From: Laccaria trichodermophora | Taxonomy: Eukaryota > Basidiomycota > Agaricomycetes > Agaricales > Hydnangiaceae | Length of the DNA stretch: 64,000 bases | Direction: 5' to 3' | NCBI GenBank assembly: GCA_018417955.1 | Contig: JACTVC010000005.1 | Location: 248,001 to 312,000 of the forward strand | In this document: piece by piece, positions 1 through 12,253 of the stretch | Position numbering within the stretch: the stretch's first letter is position 1 | Layout: every line of letters begins with the position of its first letter | The notes under the pieces: generated by a model | What the model saw: only the letters and a program-made list of their open reading frames with translations | Databases searched by the model: none | What the model was told of the DNA's origin: nothing | Translations under genes and position numbers: made by a program

Positions 1-488
1 TGGGTCGAGTGGGGGCCGCCACAGGTGCAGGGGGTGCTACAGGCATCTGTCGTGGTGGTTGGTCAACCGGGACGTCGGTAGAAGCCGGGAAACTGTTTGA
101 TGTGGTCGATGCTGCAGCAAAGCGCTGGGCAGCGAGCTGGACGTTGGAAGGTAAGGTTCCTGCCCTTGCCCTCCTAAACCCTGGTGGGTAATTAGCGGGA
201 GGCAGAGTAGTGCCATCCCCAGACGTCGTGATGGAGGGTGAGGACTCGTTTGGAGGTGAACCACCCGATGCCAGGGCGCGCAATGCAGGTGGCCTATATC
301 TGCCACCCAACCTTTCCTCAGCTTGCAACTCCCTGGCTCTATTTAGATCGATCAGGATTGATGTGCGCGAAAGAAACAGGGAAAACAAACCTTTTGGCAA
401 ATGCAGCTGAAGGGGCAGGAGGTGGTGTCTTCCCACTGGGAGGAACCCTCGAATAAGAGCCATTGTTGTCAGAGGCCGATAATGACAT
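1..488 (-). CDS. 5' part of an unidentified gene, cut by the left window edge
   Basis: The start ATG is at 488-486 on the minus strand. A first exon of about 33 codons (391-488) begins MSLSASDNNGSYSRVPPSGK. It is followed by an intron at about 339-390 (gtttgt donor, tag acceptor). The open frame then runs uninterrupted off position 1. The product is rich in Pro, Ser, Thr, Ala and Arg and looks disordered; it contains RARAGTLPSNVQLAAQRF. This reminded me of the low-complexity N-termini of fungal Pumilio/JSN1-like RNA-binding proteins, but no folded domain lies inside the window, so that is only a guess. The codon pattern and clean splice support a real gene. The gene lies head-to-tail with the Gds1-like gene to its right. 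Confidence 0.55.
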
Positions 489-947
489 TATAGAGGACTT
501 TTGAATGAAGAACGATTAGAGATTACGAAAGTTTGGAGATGCCCCGTGAAATCGTCAAGGTACCAATTAGTCGGAAAAAGGCTGTCCCAGAACTATATGG
601 ACGTTGTCGTGAATATGCCTTGAAATTCGGCTACGAACCGACGTTTTAGACACGACGACTATCGCCTCCAGTGCAGAGTAAGTAAGAAGAATGAGCAACG
701 AAAGTGAAAAATAAAATGCAATTTCTGCTGGCCAAGTTCTCACGCCTCAGCTCCCACACTTTTACAAAACCCAACGTTAGAATATTATCAGATACAAATC
801 TACAATGAGAGTGGTGGTCCTATGCTATAAAGAGTTGAACACAAGCGTGAGCAACATCATGATCGAAGAAAAAAAACTAGCAAGCTAATAAGATTATCTG
901 CAAAAGAAAAAGAAAGAAAGACTCGCATAACAAATCGATGGAGTTCT
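489..947. other. Intergenic, no gene seen
   Basis: This 459-bp stretch lies between the start of the left-edge gene and the stop of the Gds1-like gene, both on the minus strand. It should hold the promoter of the former and the 3' UTR of the latter. I see no convincing coding frame, RNA gene or repeat. Confidence 0.5.
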
Positions 948-3893
948 TCAAGAAAGAGAATTTCGGGAACCACGTCGTCGCGAGCGAGTTCGTGTCTGGC
1001 CTTGCGCGGCCAACGCATCAGCAACCCGCCTCGACCGACGTAAAGGTCGACCAGGGTGTTCAACACCAGGAGAAGCAGACAATATGTCTTCTAAAGGAAC
1101 CAAAGGTAATTCTGGGAGGTCGGATGGGACGGGAGAGAGGGGTGACATTGGCGAATACGACCTCGCGTCCTCTCCGTCAAACTGCGCCGTGGAATCGTCG
1201 GGAATCACACACAATTCGTGGAAAAGTTGTTGTTCCGTCGCACTCAGAGGGGTTTCCTTCTCTTCGTGATGCTTGTCGATAACGGCCATAGCACCAAGTG
1301 CAAACGGGCCAGACGCAGGCAAGACTGTCGAATCCCGATGTACCCAACCGTGAAGGGGGTCCCAAGCCCCTTGCGGATTGCCTTGATGGTGTTGGGGAGC
1401 TACGGTATCTGTTTGCACAGACAGCAAAGACGCCTGAAGCGTTGACCCGAACGGCCTGCCGAATTGATTTAAAAACCTCCCCTGTGCGTTGGATCGGTGA
1501 AAATCTTGCAAAGCAGATGGAAAACGCTCAAAGAGCGAGTCGGAAAGAAAGACATCGAGAAGGCCACCTGGTAATGGGTGGTCTCTCACGTAGGCTTGAG
1601 CGGCCGACAGGGGCACCCATGTGCCACCGGAGACGATGGGAGAGCCTTTGGTAATCACGGTCGCGTTAGGGATGGCGCTTAATATGGGGTGTGGGGCACC
1701 TGAATACGCCACAATAGGAGACAGGTTGACAAAATCGGTATCAATGCGGCGTAGAAGAAGAAAGGGGCCCAGCATCATCTGATACACCGAAATATCTAAC
1801 AATTCATGTCAGCAAAATGATTGTAATGACGGAAGAGAGCGAAACAAACCCTCGATTTGAGTTGCACTGATGGCAGGTGTGCAGGGTTGGCACGTGTGGA
1901 CTACTACAACGGAAGGTGTCGAGGAAGATCCAATGCAGCGGGTTTCATGCGGCGATACACAGGGCGGGGGTGGCGAGGGGATCTGACGAGGCGCCACAGA
2001 TGTTGTAGAGTTCATAGACATGCATTGGATGAGCGATGCGAGCGAGTGGGCCGTAGACGGTAAGGATGTCGAAGACTCGCAGGTTGATGGAGTAAGGCGA
2101 GTGAGGGGTAGATCAACTTGAGATCTAGAGGGGGCAGGGACTGTCTTTGAGCGGGGACGAAGGGTAGCATAGCGTGTCTCATCGTGCCGCTGAAATCCGG
2201 ATGGGAGTGTGGAAGGTGATTGGAAGATGTGGGATAATACGGGGGGTGAAGAAGCTTCAGGAAAGAGTGCATCCACGCCAAAGTCTTCGTGCTTGACGCG
2301 AGCGCTGTCGTCGGGAGAAATGGGCCATTCTGCAGTGGAGATATCTTGGTTCGAGTCCCAATCCCAAAGGTCAAATGTCTCTGGTTTGATTGACACGTCT
2401 ACGCTTCCAACAGCCTGAGAAAAAACCTCTGCAACCTTGGCATCAGCAACGCTAGAGTCAAAGTCCTCCCAAGCCTCCAACATTCCCTGCACATCTCTCG
2501 GTTCCTCCTTGACGGTGACGTGGTTGGGTGATGAAATGAGGGGGGCAGATGGAGACCTAGGGCCTGGGCTTTCCCACTGAGTGTCGCGATCAGCTTCACT
2601 GTCATCTGAATCCAAGTCCGCATCTGCTCGGCCATCAGAAAAGGTGCCCGCGCGGGTCATGGTGATATGGAAATCATCTGCCTCGTCTTCCGAGTCGGGG
2701 GGAGGAGAAGCAATGCTGCCAGCGGAAGGAGAGCGTCGGAAAGGGTCGTTTGGTTGAATCGGTGGAGGAAAGAAAGGGTACGGGCCATCAAATGAGGGTG
2801 TGTAACAAGGAATGGAGATGGATCTTCTGGGGTATGGTGGAAGGGACCAGGGCTCCTCTTGTTCCTTTTCCTGTGTGGGTGGCGATTCATCGTCCGAGGA
2901 GACGACAGACATTGAGTCATCTGAAGATTCATCGGATGATTCATCTTGAGAGGAATCCCTTGAAATATCAATGCTATCGCGAGAGGTGGATGTAGGCAAA
3001 GGTTTGAGCCGAAGGGTGAGTTTGACCTTGGGTGGACGCTTCTCCACGTCATTTTCTGAATCTGAACTTGACGCGCGGGCCACACACCCCCTCAATGGTC
3101 GCTTCCGCTTCTGCCCACACTGCTGCTCCTCCATGCGCCTTTGCTTTGCTACTTTGTTTTTCTTTGCCTTTGCCGCCATGAAAGCTCCGACTTTTCCATC
3201 TTCGGTGTAATCAGAGAGACGGATGCCAGCTCGAGTAAAAGGACAGGGAGCGCCCGTAGCACGACTGAGATACCAGACAGCAGTACCTTTTCTAAAATTA
3301 GTTGCTCGGTTGTCAACAGCAGTGCAATGTGCGCCCCCCGAGCGAGAGTAGAGCGCCGGCAAGAGGTCGTCGTCGGAGATGGTGCCAGAGAGTTGGTGGC
3401 TCAGAACGAGGGGATGGTCTTGTTGTTCCTCGCAACGGGCCTGATGGACACGGAGATAGGTTGTGATTGCTTGACTGGCTGCTGAAACGCTGCATGAAAT
3501 GAGAAAAAGGTATTTCTTTGAGAAAAGGAGTCACGTACTTTTGACAAACGAGACCATGATTAACAGACATTTCTGCGAGATCTTTTATAGTCATAGCGCG
3601 ATTATCCTACGAGAAAGATGAGATGAGGACATTGAAATATAGTAGATACATACAATTGAAAGGAAAGAACGAGCAATGGCAAGAAAGACTCTGTTGTTTG
3701 CATCATCTGGGTGTAGTACGATATGTGGCGGAGGAAAGTCGGACGCAGTTGAATGTTTTTGCTTTCTTGAAGGAACTGGGGACTGTCTGAGGCGAGCTGA
3801 AGGTTTGATTGTAATATTGTGTCGTATTCTTGTACCGTAAGAATGAGGGGTATTAGAGGAATTAGAGGACAGAGGCTGTTGATCAGAGTACAT
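948..3893 (-). CDS. Gds1-like winged-helix regulator with a second APSES/KilA-N-like region
   Basis: Exons join to a protein of about 900 residues. The first exon begins MYSDQQPLSSNSSN. The Gds1-type winged helix is spread over exons 1-3: RVFLAIARSFLSI, then DNRAMTIKDLAEM, then NVSAASQAITTYLRVHQARC and LSGTISDDDLLPALYSRSGG. Introns are at 3607-3653 and about 3485-3532. A long acidic and Ser-rich disordered region follows. An intron near 1802-1855 leads to a C-terminal block with RRIDTDFVNLSPIV and VSGGTWVPLSAAQAYV, which resembles a diverged APSES/KilA-N DNA-binding fold, and an Arg-rich tail (RRSRRVADALAAQG). A nuclear transcriptional role is inferred from the family; yeast GDS1 affects respiratory growth. 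The winged-helix call is solid; the APSES-like call is moderate. Confidence 0.75.
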
Positions 3894-4006
3894 GGCGCAG
3901 CAGTATCATGGGAGAAAGGGAACAGTTTTTAAAAAAAAACATATTATCAATACAAATTACTATGTCACACGTTGTTACAAGGACCCCAGTCACTGCTAAC
4001 TAATCA

Positions 4007-4861
4007 TCATTTCTTGCCTTTCTTGGTTGGCGCGTTACCCGTTACAGCCTAATTAAAAATAACGTTTTCAGTCAACTGCGTCATCAATTCCATCAACATC
4101 CTTATTACCTTTTTAGCTGCGCCACGCTTTGAAGCTATCGTCGTCTTTTTACCTGCCAGCGTTTTCTTCGTGCTCAATGCTGGTTTCTTAACAACTGGTG
4201 TAGCCTTGATAACCGGTTTCTTGACAGTCTCGACTTTTGCAGAAGGTGGCTTGGAATTCTGTCATCCTACGATTAGCATTCACTCCCATAACAACGATGA
4301 TTTGTCACACCTCTTTCGAACCACCAGCCTTGGAAGGTGCGAGCTTGATCTTGCCTGATGGTCCTTTGGGAAGGACAAAGATACCCTTCTCGGCACCAGT
4401 GCTGATAGCATGATTCAACTGGTAGAGGTTGGTCCCAGTGACCTCGACCTTGTAGGTCTCTTCCGCATACTGGGGGGACCATAAGTAATCGACATCGCAT
4501 ACATGTAACTGCTACTCACCTTCTTGATGGTGTTGCGCGAAACTCCTTGGCGGACATCTTCCTTGCGTAAAACAATGCATTCCTACAGCGCTTGAGAACA
4601 CAGTTCATGAACAACGAATGCCACACCAACCTTGATGATATCTTTCCATGACGGACGCGTCGCAGTGGCCTTGACGCCGGCCTTGGTGGCTTTAGGTTTT
4701 GCAGTAAACTTTGCCTTGGACGCAGGTTTCTTGACCGTCGCAGGCTTCTTCGTGGTGACAGTCTTCTTCACCGTCGCAGGCTTTTTGGCTTTGCTAGACG
4801 ACGCAGGCTTAGTAGCGGAGGTGACGATGGCTTTCGGGCTTTGAACTGTGGAGGATGACAT
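4007..4861 (-). CDS. Linker histone H1 (copy A)
   Basis: A small basic protein starting MSSSTVQSPKAIVTSATK at 4861-4859. It has a Lys/Ala/Pro/Thr-rich N-terminal arm and then a winged-helix globular domain split by introns: RPSWKDIIK, ECIVLRKEDVRQGVSRNTIKK, YAEETYKVEVTGTNLYQLN, and HAISTGAEKGIFVLPKGPSGK. The basic tail ends AVTGNAPTKKGKK and stop. H1 binds linker DNA at the nucleosome dyad and compacts chromatin. Domain order and tail composition are diagnostic of the family. Two of its intron positions (after DIIK and after TIKK) match those of the plus-strand H1 gene at 7595-8637, so the two are paralogues. The start is the second in-frame ATG; an upstream one at 4900 would add 13 residues that look like 5' UTR. 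Confidence 0.88.
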
Positions 4862-5041
4862 GGTGTAGATGGGGGGGTGGTAAGAGGTCGAACTTTGCAA
4901 GTTGGACGCATTGTTGACCTATTTATGGCACGCCGCGTCCAATATCGATCATGATCACATGGTGGCTGTGCTCATTTCGTTTGTTGATCGAGTCACGCGC
5001 ACACGCGTTTTTACCACGTGTTCATTCTACAAATCTACATT

Positions 5042-7068
5042 CTATTTCCTATTTCCCAATGATAAAACTTGGAATGACCCGTTTGGCTGCACCTCGGCCT
5101 TCACACCAGTGCTTATCCATCCATCCCCATCGCCCTCCGATGAAATGTCAACGTATCCTTCGATATTCGCCATTTTGGCAATGGATGGTCCCCTGACAAA
5201 TAATATGCCGACGGGATTAGCCCCATTTTCAACCTGATCGTCATCGACCCCAACCAATTTGGCCTCGATGTTCACACTCGGAGGGCCTGTATGGGCGACA
5301 GGTGTTGAAGGGCCATTGCTTGGTGCAGGAAAATCTTGCAAATCAAAGGCATGCGAAGCTAAAACGGGTCCTGAAACCAGAGGATGGGTAAGGCTGTTCA
5401 CTAGAGGTATAGACAGCGCGACGCGTGCGGGAGTCATGATTTTCGCTTCAATAAGTCCTGAAACCCAAAAAGTTACAATCAGCACGGTAATAGATAAATG
5501 ATCACCTACCACCACTAACAATGGCACCACGTAGTGTTGCCGCACCTTCACCTAGAATTTTGGTTCGGGCGCCGTCAAACACCACTCTGTCCCATAAGCT
5601 TTCTTTCGCAATGAATCCTTCCGTCACTCCTGTTAATTTGTGGCGCCAACCAAACGGATAGAGCAACCATGATTTAGCAGACTCCTTGATGACAGCAGTT
5701 GCAAGAGAAGTCAAATGGTCAGGTTTGATGAACAAAATTGTTGGGGATGGTATTGGATACTTCCTCTTGACAGACAGAATGTCAGAAATGTCAAGTGCAA
5801 CGGATTCTAATATTACTGTTAGGCTACCCTGTGATCGACAAAATAGAAAATGTACCTTCTTCCGTGTGGTATAATTCAGAACTCGTAAGGGTCGCGAAAC
5901 TTGTTCCTTCAAAGATTGCAGTGTATGCAATTGCCCTTCCATACGCAGTACTTAATGAATGAGAAGAAGCAAGGGTGTCCAACGGGGATAGAGCATGCGA
6001 AAGGGGGAGTAATGCACGAACAGCAGCCACTCCAGCGGTTAGATTCTCGTGAGTGAGCTGAGCTCCTTGTAGCAGGCCGGCTTCGGATTCGTAAAAATAT
6101 ATAGAGAAGACATCGCCTGTGTCTAAAAGAAATCAACCATTTGACGAGCTTGCAACAACTATGTGAGGACTTACTCGAAAAAGGGCTAATAATCTTCTCG
6201 ACTTTCACACCCTCGCGTTCAACCTCGGCAAATTTTAGGACCTTGATGTTACTGGCCACGCTAGCCATAGTCTGAGCGCTTGGTTCGCCAACAACTATGA
6301 TGGTATGCTCGACGGTCTGTTCACTTGTCTCATAAATATGCTCCAAAAGCTGGGGAAGGAGGAAGGCATGCGTTAGAATAGCGGAGGGTGGATAAGACTC
6401 TAAAACAGTCGGTAGCAAGGTTGGAGATGACAAAGTGTAGGAGGTGATGGAATGAGAGGCCAAAGCAAGGTCTGCAATAATGAATTCTAAGCGCAAGTGA
6501 GTCCAAAGTTCAGCATTGATTCATGAGATTCAACCAACCAATACAATCATTCAACAAAATGAGAACAGTTGATGCTTGCGGTTTTAATTGGGCGAGACGG
6601 AGCAAACCCGTACCCAGAGCAGCAGCACGATCTTGCAGGCCGGCATTGGTGATCTTGTCGTCACATCCTGTAAGCACGCACTGTGTAGGCACCGTTGCGC
6701 CGCTCAAACATACCTTTGTTGACCACAAGGTTCGAGGCGCCTCTACTTCTGGTCGCACCAAATCCACGAGGTTGTGAACATCCTTACTGGGTCGCAAAGG
6801 AAACTGGATGCATCTCAATATTGGGTAAAGGCAGAAAGATGGCAGGTTGGCGTACCCTTCCCATCAAACCGGTTCCATAATTCCTGTATATCGCGCTTTC
6901 CCCAGGATTACGAGCTCGGCCAACATCACTTTGCCTACCTAGAAGAATAGGATGAACTAACGGTTGAGGCTTGTAGAGATTGCTGAGCAGAAAAACAGTA
7001 GCCGCAATGAGACCCAGCAAAACTGTCAAGTCGTCGGTCAACAGGTACTCTGAGATATTGAACGGCAT
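5042..7068 (-). CDS. Membrane-anchored acyl-CoA synthetase-like (AMP-binding) protein with degenerate motifs
   Basis: The N-terminus MPFNISEYLLTDDLTVLLG leads into one hydrophobic segment (about residues 13-32), then ARNPGESAIYRNYGTGLMG, an adenylate-forming N-terminal subdomain (DRAAALGTGLLRLAQL), and a distal block with LWDRVVFDGARTKILGEG and HTGPPSVNIEAKLVGVDD. These match the long-chain acyl-CoA synthetase fold. The normal phosphate-loop signature (YTSGTTGxPKG type) is replaced by FYESEAGLLQGAQLTHENL, the TGD motif reads STGVKAEV, and the protein ends at LGNRK without the C-terminal subdomain that carries the catalytic lysine. Either it is a non-catalytic relative or it uses an altered chemistry. 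ER or peroxisome membrane attachment is inferred. It lies between two histone H1 genes. Confidence 0.72.
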
Positions 7069-7594
7069 TTAGCCGTTTGGAGGGAAGGTTGGTCGTTGTT
7101 GAACCCAGAGTAAAGCCGGAGAGCGGTGTGTGCTAATGTATACATTCAAGGCAAACTCCGAAATTCTCGCCTTTTTCTTCAACCTGTCTTCAACCATATC
7201 CTTCCCACTCTTGCTCAGCGTCAGTTACAACGTCGAGCTCTTTGATACGACCACAAGCACCTGCTTGACATCGAGGAAAATGTGACTTCGTAGTTGCCAT
7301 TGTAGTTGCCAGTCCTTCAGGAGGCCCCCTGCTGAGCCGTAGCTGCTTGTTCTGGCTGGCACCCACTTCATACCATTCATGGAAGGTCAACTGTTCTCTT
7401 TGGTGTATCGTGGCTGGGTATCTGGGTGTATAATCAACGTCGTCGTCATTTCATGCGTCCGTGCGCGACCCCATACCACGTGATCCCTGCAAGTGGCAAT
7501 GAACTCGGAAATGGGCCATCCCTCCCCCTCCTTGTTTCCCTCCCTCTCCCACCTTTTCTCCCCATCTTGATACCCCGCCCCATTCTGCGCCATA
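7069..7594. promoter_or_regulatory. Divergent promoter region between the AMP-binding gene and histone H1 copy B
   Basis: This 526-bp region separates two start codons facing away from each other. Short frames within it look like chance or antisense. Pyrimidine-rich stretches occur just upstream of the H1 ATG (about 7520-7590), as is usual for fungal promoters. No specific binding site can be supported. Confidence 0.4.
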
Positions 7595-8637
7595 ATGCCT
7601 ACAGCTTCAAAGAAAGTGACGACAAAGACTACCACGAAGGCCAACGGCGGTGCAACCAAGTCTCAGACTGCTGCCCATCCCACATGGGTGGATATGATCA
7701 AGGTATGGCACTGGCACACTCGCCCCACCTTACATTTCTGATATCTTTACCAGGAATGCATTATTGCTCATCCTGAGGATGCTCGTGCTGGGGTTTCACG
7801 CCCGATGATCAAGAAGGTTGGTTGAACATCGTTGCCTGTTCCGCCTCTTGCCTAATCACCTTTTCATGCAGTTTGTTGAATCCAAATACCACATTGATCT
7901 GACTGGTACCGCTGCCAGTCAACTCAATCGTGCCATTACGTCAGGCAACGAGAAGGGCATATTTCAACTTCCCAAAGGTAAGTAGCAGAACGACACCCAA
8001 ATGCACAAACAGCCTTATAAGACCTCTTCAGGTCCGTCCGGGAAGGTCAAGCTCTCTCCTGAAGCTCGCCCCGATGCTGCCAAAGAGGCAAGACATTCCA
8101 TGTCTTGCGTTCGTATTGTTCGTTTACTTTCATCTCGTAGAACGCCAAGCCGCCGGCTAAGAAATCTACTGCTGCAAAGCCGGCTGCCACCAAGGCCAAA
8201 CCCGCCGCTCCAAGTGCAAAGAAGTCTACACCCACCAAACCAAAGGTCGCAGCTGTAAAGGCATCTGTAACGACTAAGAAGTACACAGCTGTCGCCAAGA
8301 AGGCGCCGGTCAAGAAGGCAACCTCAACGACGAAGAAGACAGCCGTTGCAAAGAAGGCCACGACGACAAAGAAGGTGGTGACCAAACCGGGGGCAGCGAA
8401 GAAGGTTGGCACACGGGCATCGTTTGATGTATCTCAACTAACCGTCGTCAGGCTATTACTGGCGAAACTAAGAAACCAGGGGCCAAAGCAAAGCTGGGTG
8501 TCAAGGCTAAATCAGGTCCCAAAGCTAAACCAACATCTAAGGCCAAACCTGCCTCGAAGACTAAGCCTGCATCGAAATCCAAAGCTACTAAACCTGCTTC
8601 CAAGACCAAGCCGTCTTCGAAGACAGTTGCTGCTTAG
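7595..8637 (+). CDS. Linker histone H1 (copy B)
   Basis: The start ATG is at 7595 (MPTASKKVTTKTTTKANGG). The globular winged-helix domain is assembled from exons: HPTWVDMIK, ECIIAHPEDARAGVSRPMIKK, FVESKYHIDLTGTAASQLN, and RAITSGNEKGIFQLPKGPSG. A very long Lys/Ala/Pro tail made of short KPASKT/KPKATSK-like units ends SKTVAA and stop at 8635-8637. The tail is clearly longer and more repetitive than that of copy A. Introns follow DMIK, MIKK and LPK; the first two positions are shared with copy A. It is a chromatin-compacting nuclear protein. The two genes converge on the same ancestral structure and probably arose by an inverted local duplication. Confidence 0.9.
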
Positions 8638-8840
8638 TCTGTCTCTGGTTCCGTTCTGTCCTCTCTCAAGCTTTCTAAGTGGCTGTATAATATGCATTAC
8701 CTTTTGAAGGACATACGCTTGTAGTTTATTATCTTGCTCCATTTATCGCACGTCTGTTTGTGTGTACATTATCTTTTTGTATCTTCTCTACTTATACGCA
8801 CTACACGCAAGGTCTTGTTTGTGTGGCAGATCCATTATTG

Positions 8841-11800
8841 ATGGAGACAGACCAAAGGCAAAGAGTCAACGAATTGCTGAAGCAACTGCAAGTACCTGTT
8901 GCCGACCTTACGACATTATTTGCTATTCTCAGCACTCCTCTAGAAGCCATCGGTCTACTCCCTCCTCAATTCAGGCATTGTGTCTCAAGTCCCCTCCCAG
9001 AAGGTGCTGTTGATGTCAGGAAACATATTCCTTTCCTTCAGCGCATAATCTTGGAACATATCGCCCCGACCTGGGACGTGTTAATCGCGGAAAAGCACGC
9101 AAATTCATTGTTGGAGCAATACTTCTGTCCCGACGGTTTCTCGAATGCCTCGATATGCTCGGGGGAGGTGGCCATCTCTGCATATTCAACTTTGGTTTCA
9201 TCCGCGCTAGAGGGGTTCTCAATGAGAATGCTTGAACGTCTCACCGTTCAGTACCCTCTTGATAGGCTACACACTGCCGTCTTTGCTGGAAAGCACCTAG
9301 ATATCGTTGCAACGGAGTCACGTTGGCAAGATTGTGTTCAAAGCCTTACTGGGGTCCCAGCCAAGGTTGCCAATGCAGTTGGCAACAAAAATGCCATTCC
9401 ACGCGCACTGGAGCATGGATTTTATTTCAACAGCATCTGCACTCGTTGCGAACAGTTAATCTTTGAATTGGCAAAACAAAACTCAAAAGGTAGGACTACA
9501 ATCTCTTTACTCGTTAACTGAGCTCACACCCTAGCGATCACAGGTTCTTCTGTAGCCTCCGTCACTTACCTGCTATTGAAACTCGTCAACCTTGGCGTCT
9601 TTCCACCCAACCGGCCGGTCCAGAGGTCTCAACCATCCTTCTTCGAAACGACGTTGTCTACTATTCGCTCCAGACTCAGCGCCAATGATAGTCAAGAGTA
9701 TTCTATATACTGGCATTCAATCTTTCTCAACGTACCATCAATTATCGCACTCCGATCTATTCTGACCTCTCTATTTGCCACACTGCCGGTCGTTGGGAGT
9801 ACTTTGGACCCCATATTACGGGAGGGTGCGTTTGTGAAGAGAGATGCTTTTCTTCTTTTTGAATTGATAGGACCTTTGGTACCTGAAACACAAGAAGTAT
9901 GGGACATTGCCGTCCCTCTGATCATCGAGCGTGACTGGGGTGAGTCCTTTGCACGGATATTTGTTTGTTGGATATCGGGAGGCTTTTCTGGGAATGAAGT
10001 CAACGCAAAAGGTTTTTGAACGCAGCCAATAGAGGGGGACACTGGTTAACCTGCATTTCAAGTCCTCTATTCCTTCCTTCAAGACGTGCTAGAAACATGG
10101 TCATCTCCGGAACATATCAAACACTCCCTGCTTTCTCGACATCGATGTAAATTGCACTATTCCCTGTCGTTTTTCATTCTTTTGACTTACCTGTTTCAGA
10201 CGTCACCTCTCTGCTCCTTCTTGCTGCATCTTATCTTCCACCTAATTCGCAGTACACACAATCATTGGTCTCTTCATCATCCTTTGTCCAGGCGATCGGA
10301 AAGTACATATCGCATTATGATGGCTCTGTACGTCGTTGCGGGATGCTTGCAGGGGAAGAGGTCGCCAGTATGTGCGATAAAAAATTGGACTTTGGCGACT
10401 GGGACGGAGAGGATGCCGGGAAACCTTGGGCCAGAGGTCTGCGCCAATTGTTAAAGAAAAGAGACATAGAGTCAAATACGAACGACTTCGACGGCGAAGA
10501 CAACGACATCGAAAGAGAGGAGATGCCTGCCTATGTGCCGTCAGGTAGTCCGGAAGCGGAAACCCCTCTAGTAACATTGCCTGACATCACCAACGGCTGT
10601 GATTCTGACGACTCATTGACTGGCTACGCATCTCAAAACTCGTCTCGGTCTGCATCTCCCAGTCCCTCCGATCTAGCTGAAATTGAAAGAGACCCCACTC
10701 TCAATGTTGGCATTAAAAAGGTTGCCCGACCTGTGTATCTCGCTCAGCTTGGAGACCTTCTACGTAGCGTGTCGGAAAAATCTGCGCCAGATGATCCTCA
10801 CGAGGCTGACAAGATCGAAATGGCTTTGAACTGCGCCGAGGAGTTGATACGGAAGAAAAAAGATTACGGCACAGAACTCCGTCCGTTTTCTTTCTATTGG
10901 TTTGTCGTTGCTTATAATCTCACATGCTGGCAGACGAGAACGCGGTGCACCTGGTATACCAGTTGCTATCTTTAAACGACAATTACGATCTAGATGATTT
11001 TGCTGAGAAACGTCAAGGATCACTAAATGCGCTCATCTCCTGTTCACCCCGAAAGGCTGCGCCGTAAGAGCCTCTTTGTTCTCCTCCATTTCATATATGA
11101 ATACGCTGGGAACAGTGTTCTTATCGAAGAATTCTTCAAAAATCAATATTCTACCGACCAGCGCAATGTTGCACTCAACGCGTTGGCAGTGGGTGCAAGG
11201 GAGCTTGCGTCATTGCCTGTTCCACCTTCAAGAGTTTCCAGCAACAGCATCGCCTTTCCAAGCAAGACTTTATCTGCACCACTTCATCGCAAGTATATAT
11301 TATCCAGCCGAACAGATACGGGCGTGGTTCCTCGCATTATGGATGACATCAGCTGCAAAGCAATTGACAAACAAAGAGACCCAGGGATTAGAGAACTACC
11401 TCAATTATCCCGCGAGCGCCGGCTCCGCATACGGAAATCACCTGAAATCTCCGAGGTTGTTTCTACCCACATTCCGTCGCAAATTTCGCGGCCACTTCAA
11501 CGACCAGCCGTTTGTTTTACGGACGTTGCAGCAGAATACTTTTTAGTACCCCTGATAAATCGCTTCTGGCAATTTCTACGCGACGAACAGACAAGAGAAC
11601 AGCGCACATCTCACCACAAGGGGCAGTCTTATCGCGGAGCGGGTACTGGACTGATTCTCAATCCTCTCGTACTTTCCCAGTTTCTCCGTACCGTGGCAAT
11701 TCTGGTTCACGCTTCTCAAAATGCACCTGAATGGCTTGCAATTATAGCAGTAAATGCGCTGGAACTCGCGGTCACTATTGGTACGCAACCTGTCTCTCGC

Positions 11801-12136
11801 ACAGAAACGGAACTTGAGTGGAACCATGACACCGAACTGGGTGTGAGAGGGCAGGATGCTTCGGTTTTGACAGCCGCCCTGGAACTTGCGCTCGTCGTAC
11901 TTGATGGAAGCCACGAAGTTGACGGTGGAAAGTTGCTTAGTCTCGAACACACCACCATTTTACTTGGCACAGGAGAATGGGCAGGTAAAGTTTTCTCCGC
12001 GCTTGAAAAAGGTATTAAGGCAGAAGGAGGGGGTGGATTGCACGAGGCCAAGCTGAGAAGGGCAGCTGCTGGGGTTCTTCTGAAAGTCGATGAAATTACA
12101 TCAGTATGGAGGAGGTCGATGTTAGATACAAGATAA
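8841..12136 (+). CDS. TEL2: Telomere length regulation protein Tel2 (TELO2), TTT complex
   Basis: A protein of over 900 residues made of helical repeats, starting METDQRQRVNELLKQLQV. Introns include 9490-9543 and one from about 10014 to 10061. An acidic linker (FDGEDNDIEREEMPAYVP) precedes the conserved TELO2 domain: VARPVYLAQLGDLLRSVSE, ADKIEMALNCAEELIRKK, DENAVHLVYQLLSLND, then after an intron FVLLHFIYEYAGNSVLIEEF and QRNVALNALAVGARELASL. Tel2 works with Tti1 and Tti2 and Hsp90 to mature the PI3K-related kinases (TOR, ATM, ATR, DNA-PK class). The C-terminal helical region continues to SVWRRSMLDTR. An upstream in-frame ATG at 8760 exists, but the start at 8841 fits the family better. It lies 117 bp before the NDUFV2 gene on the same strand. 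Confidence 0.9.
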
Positions 12137-12253
12137 TTATTTGACTGTACCACGTGACTGTAACCTGAGTGTATCCCGGCTCGAGTCCAACTTGAGTCCA
12201 ACTATTTGAACTACAACTTGGATTGGACTTGGAGGACAACTTCGCCTTGACTC

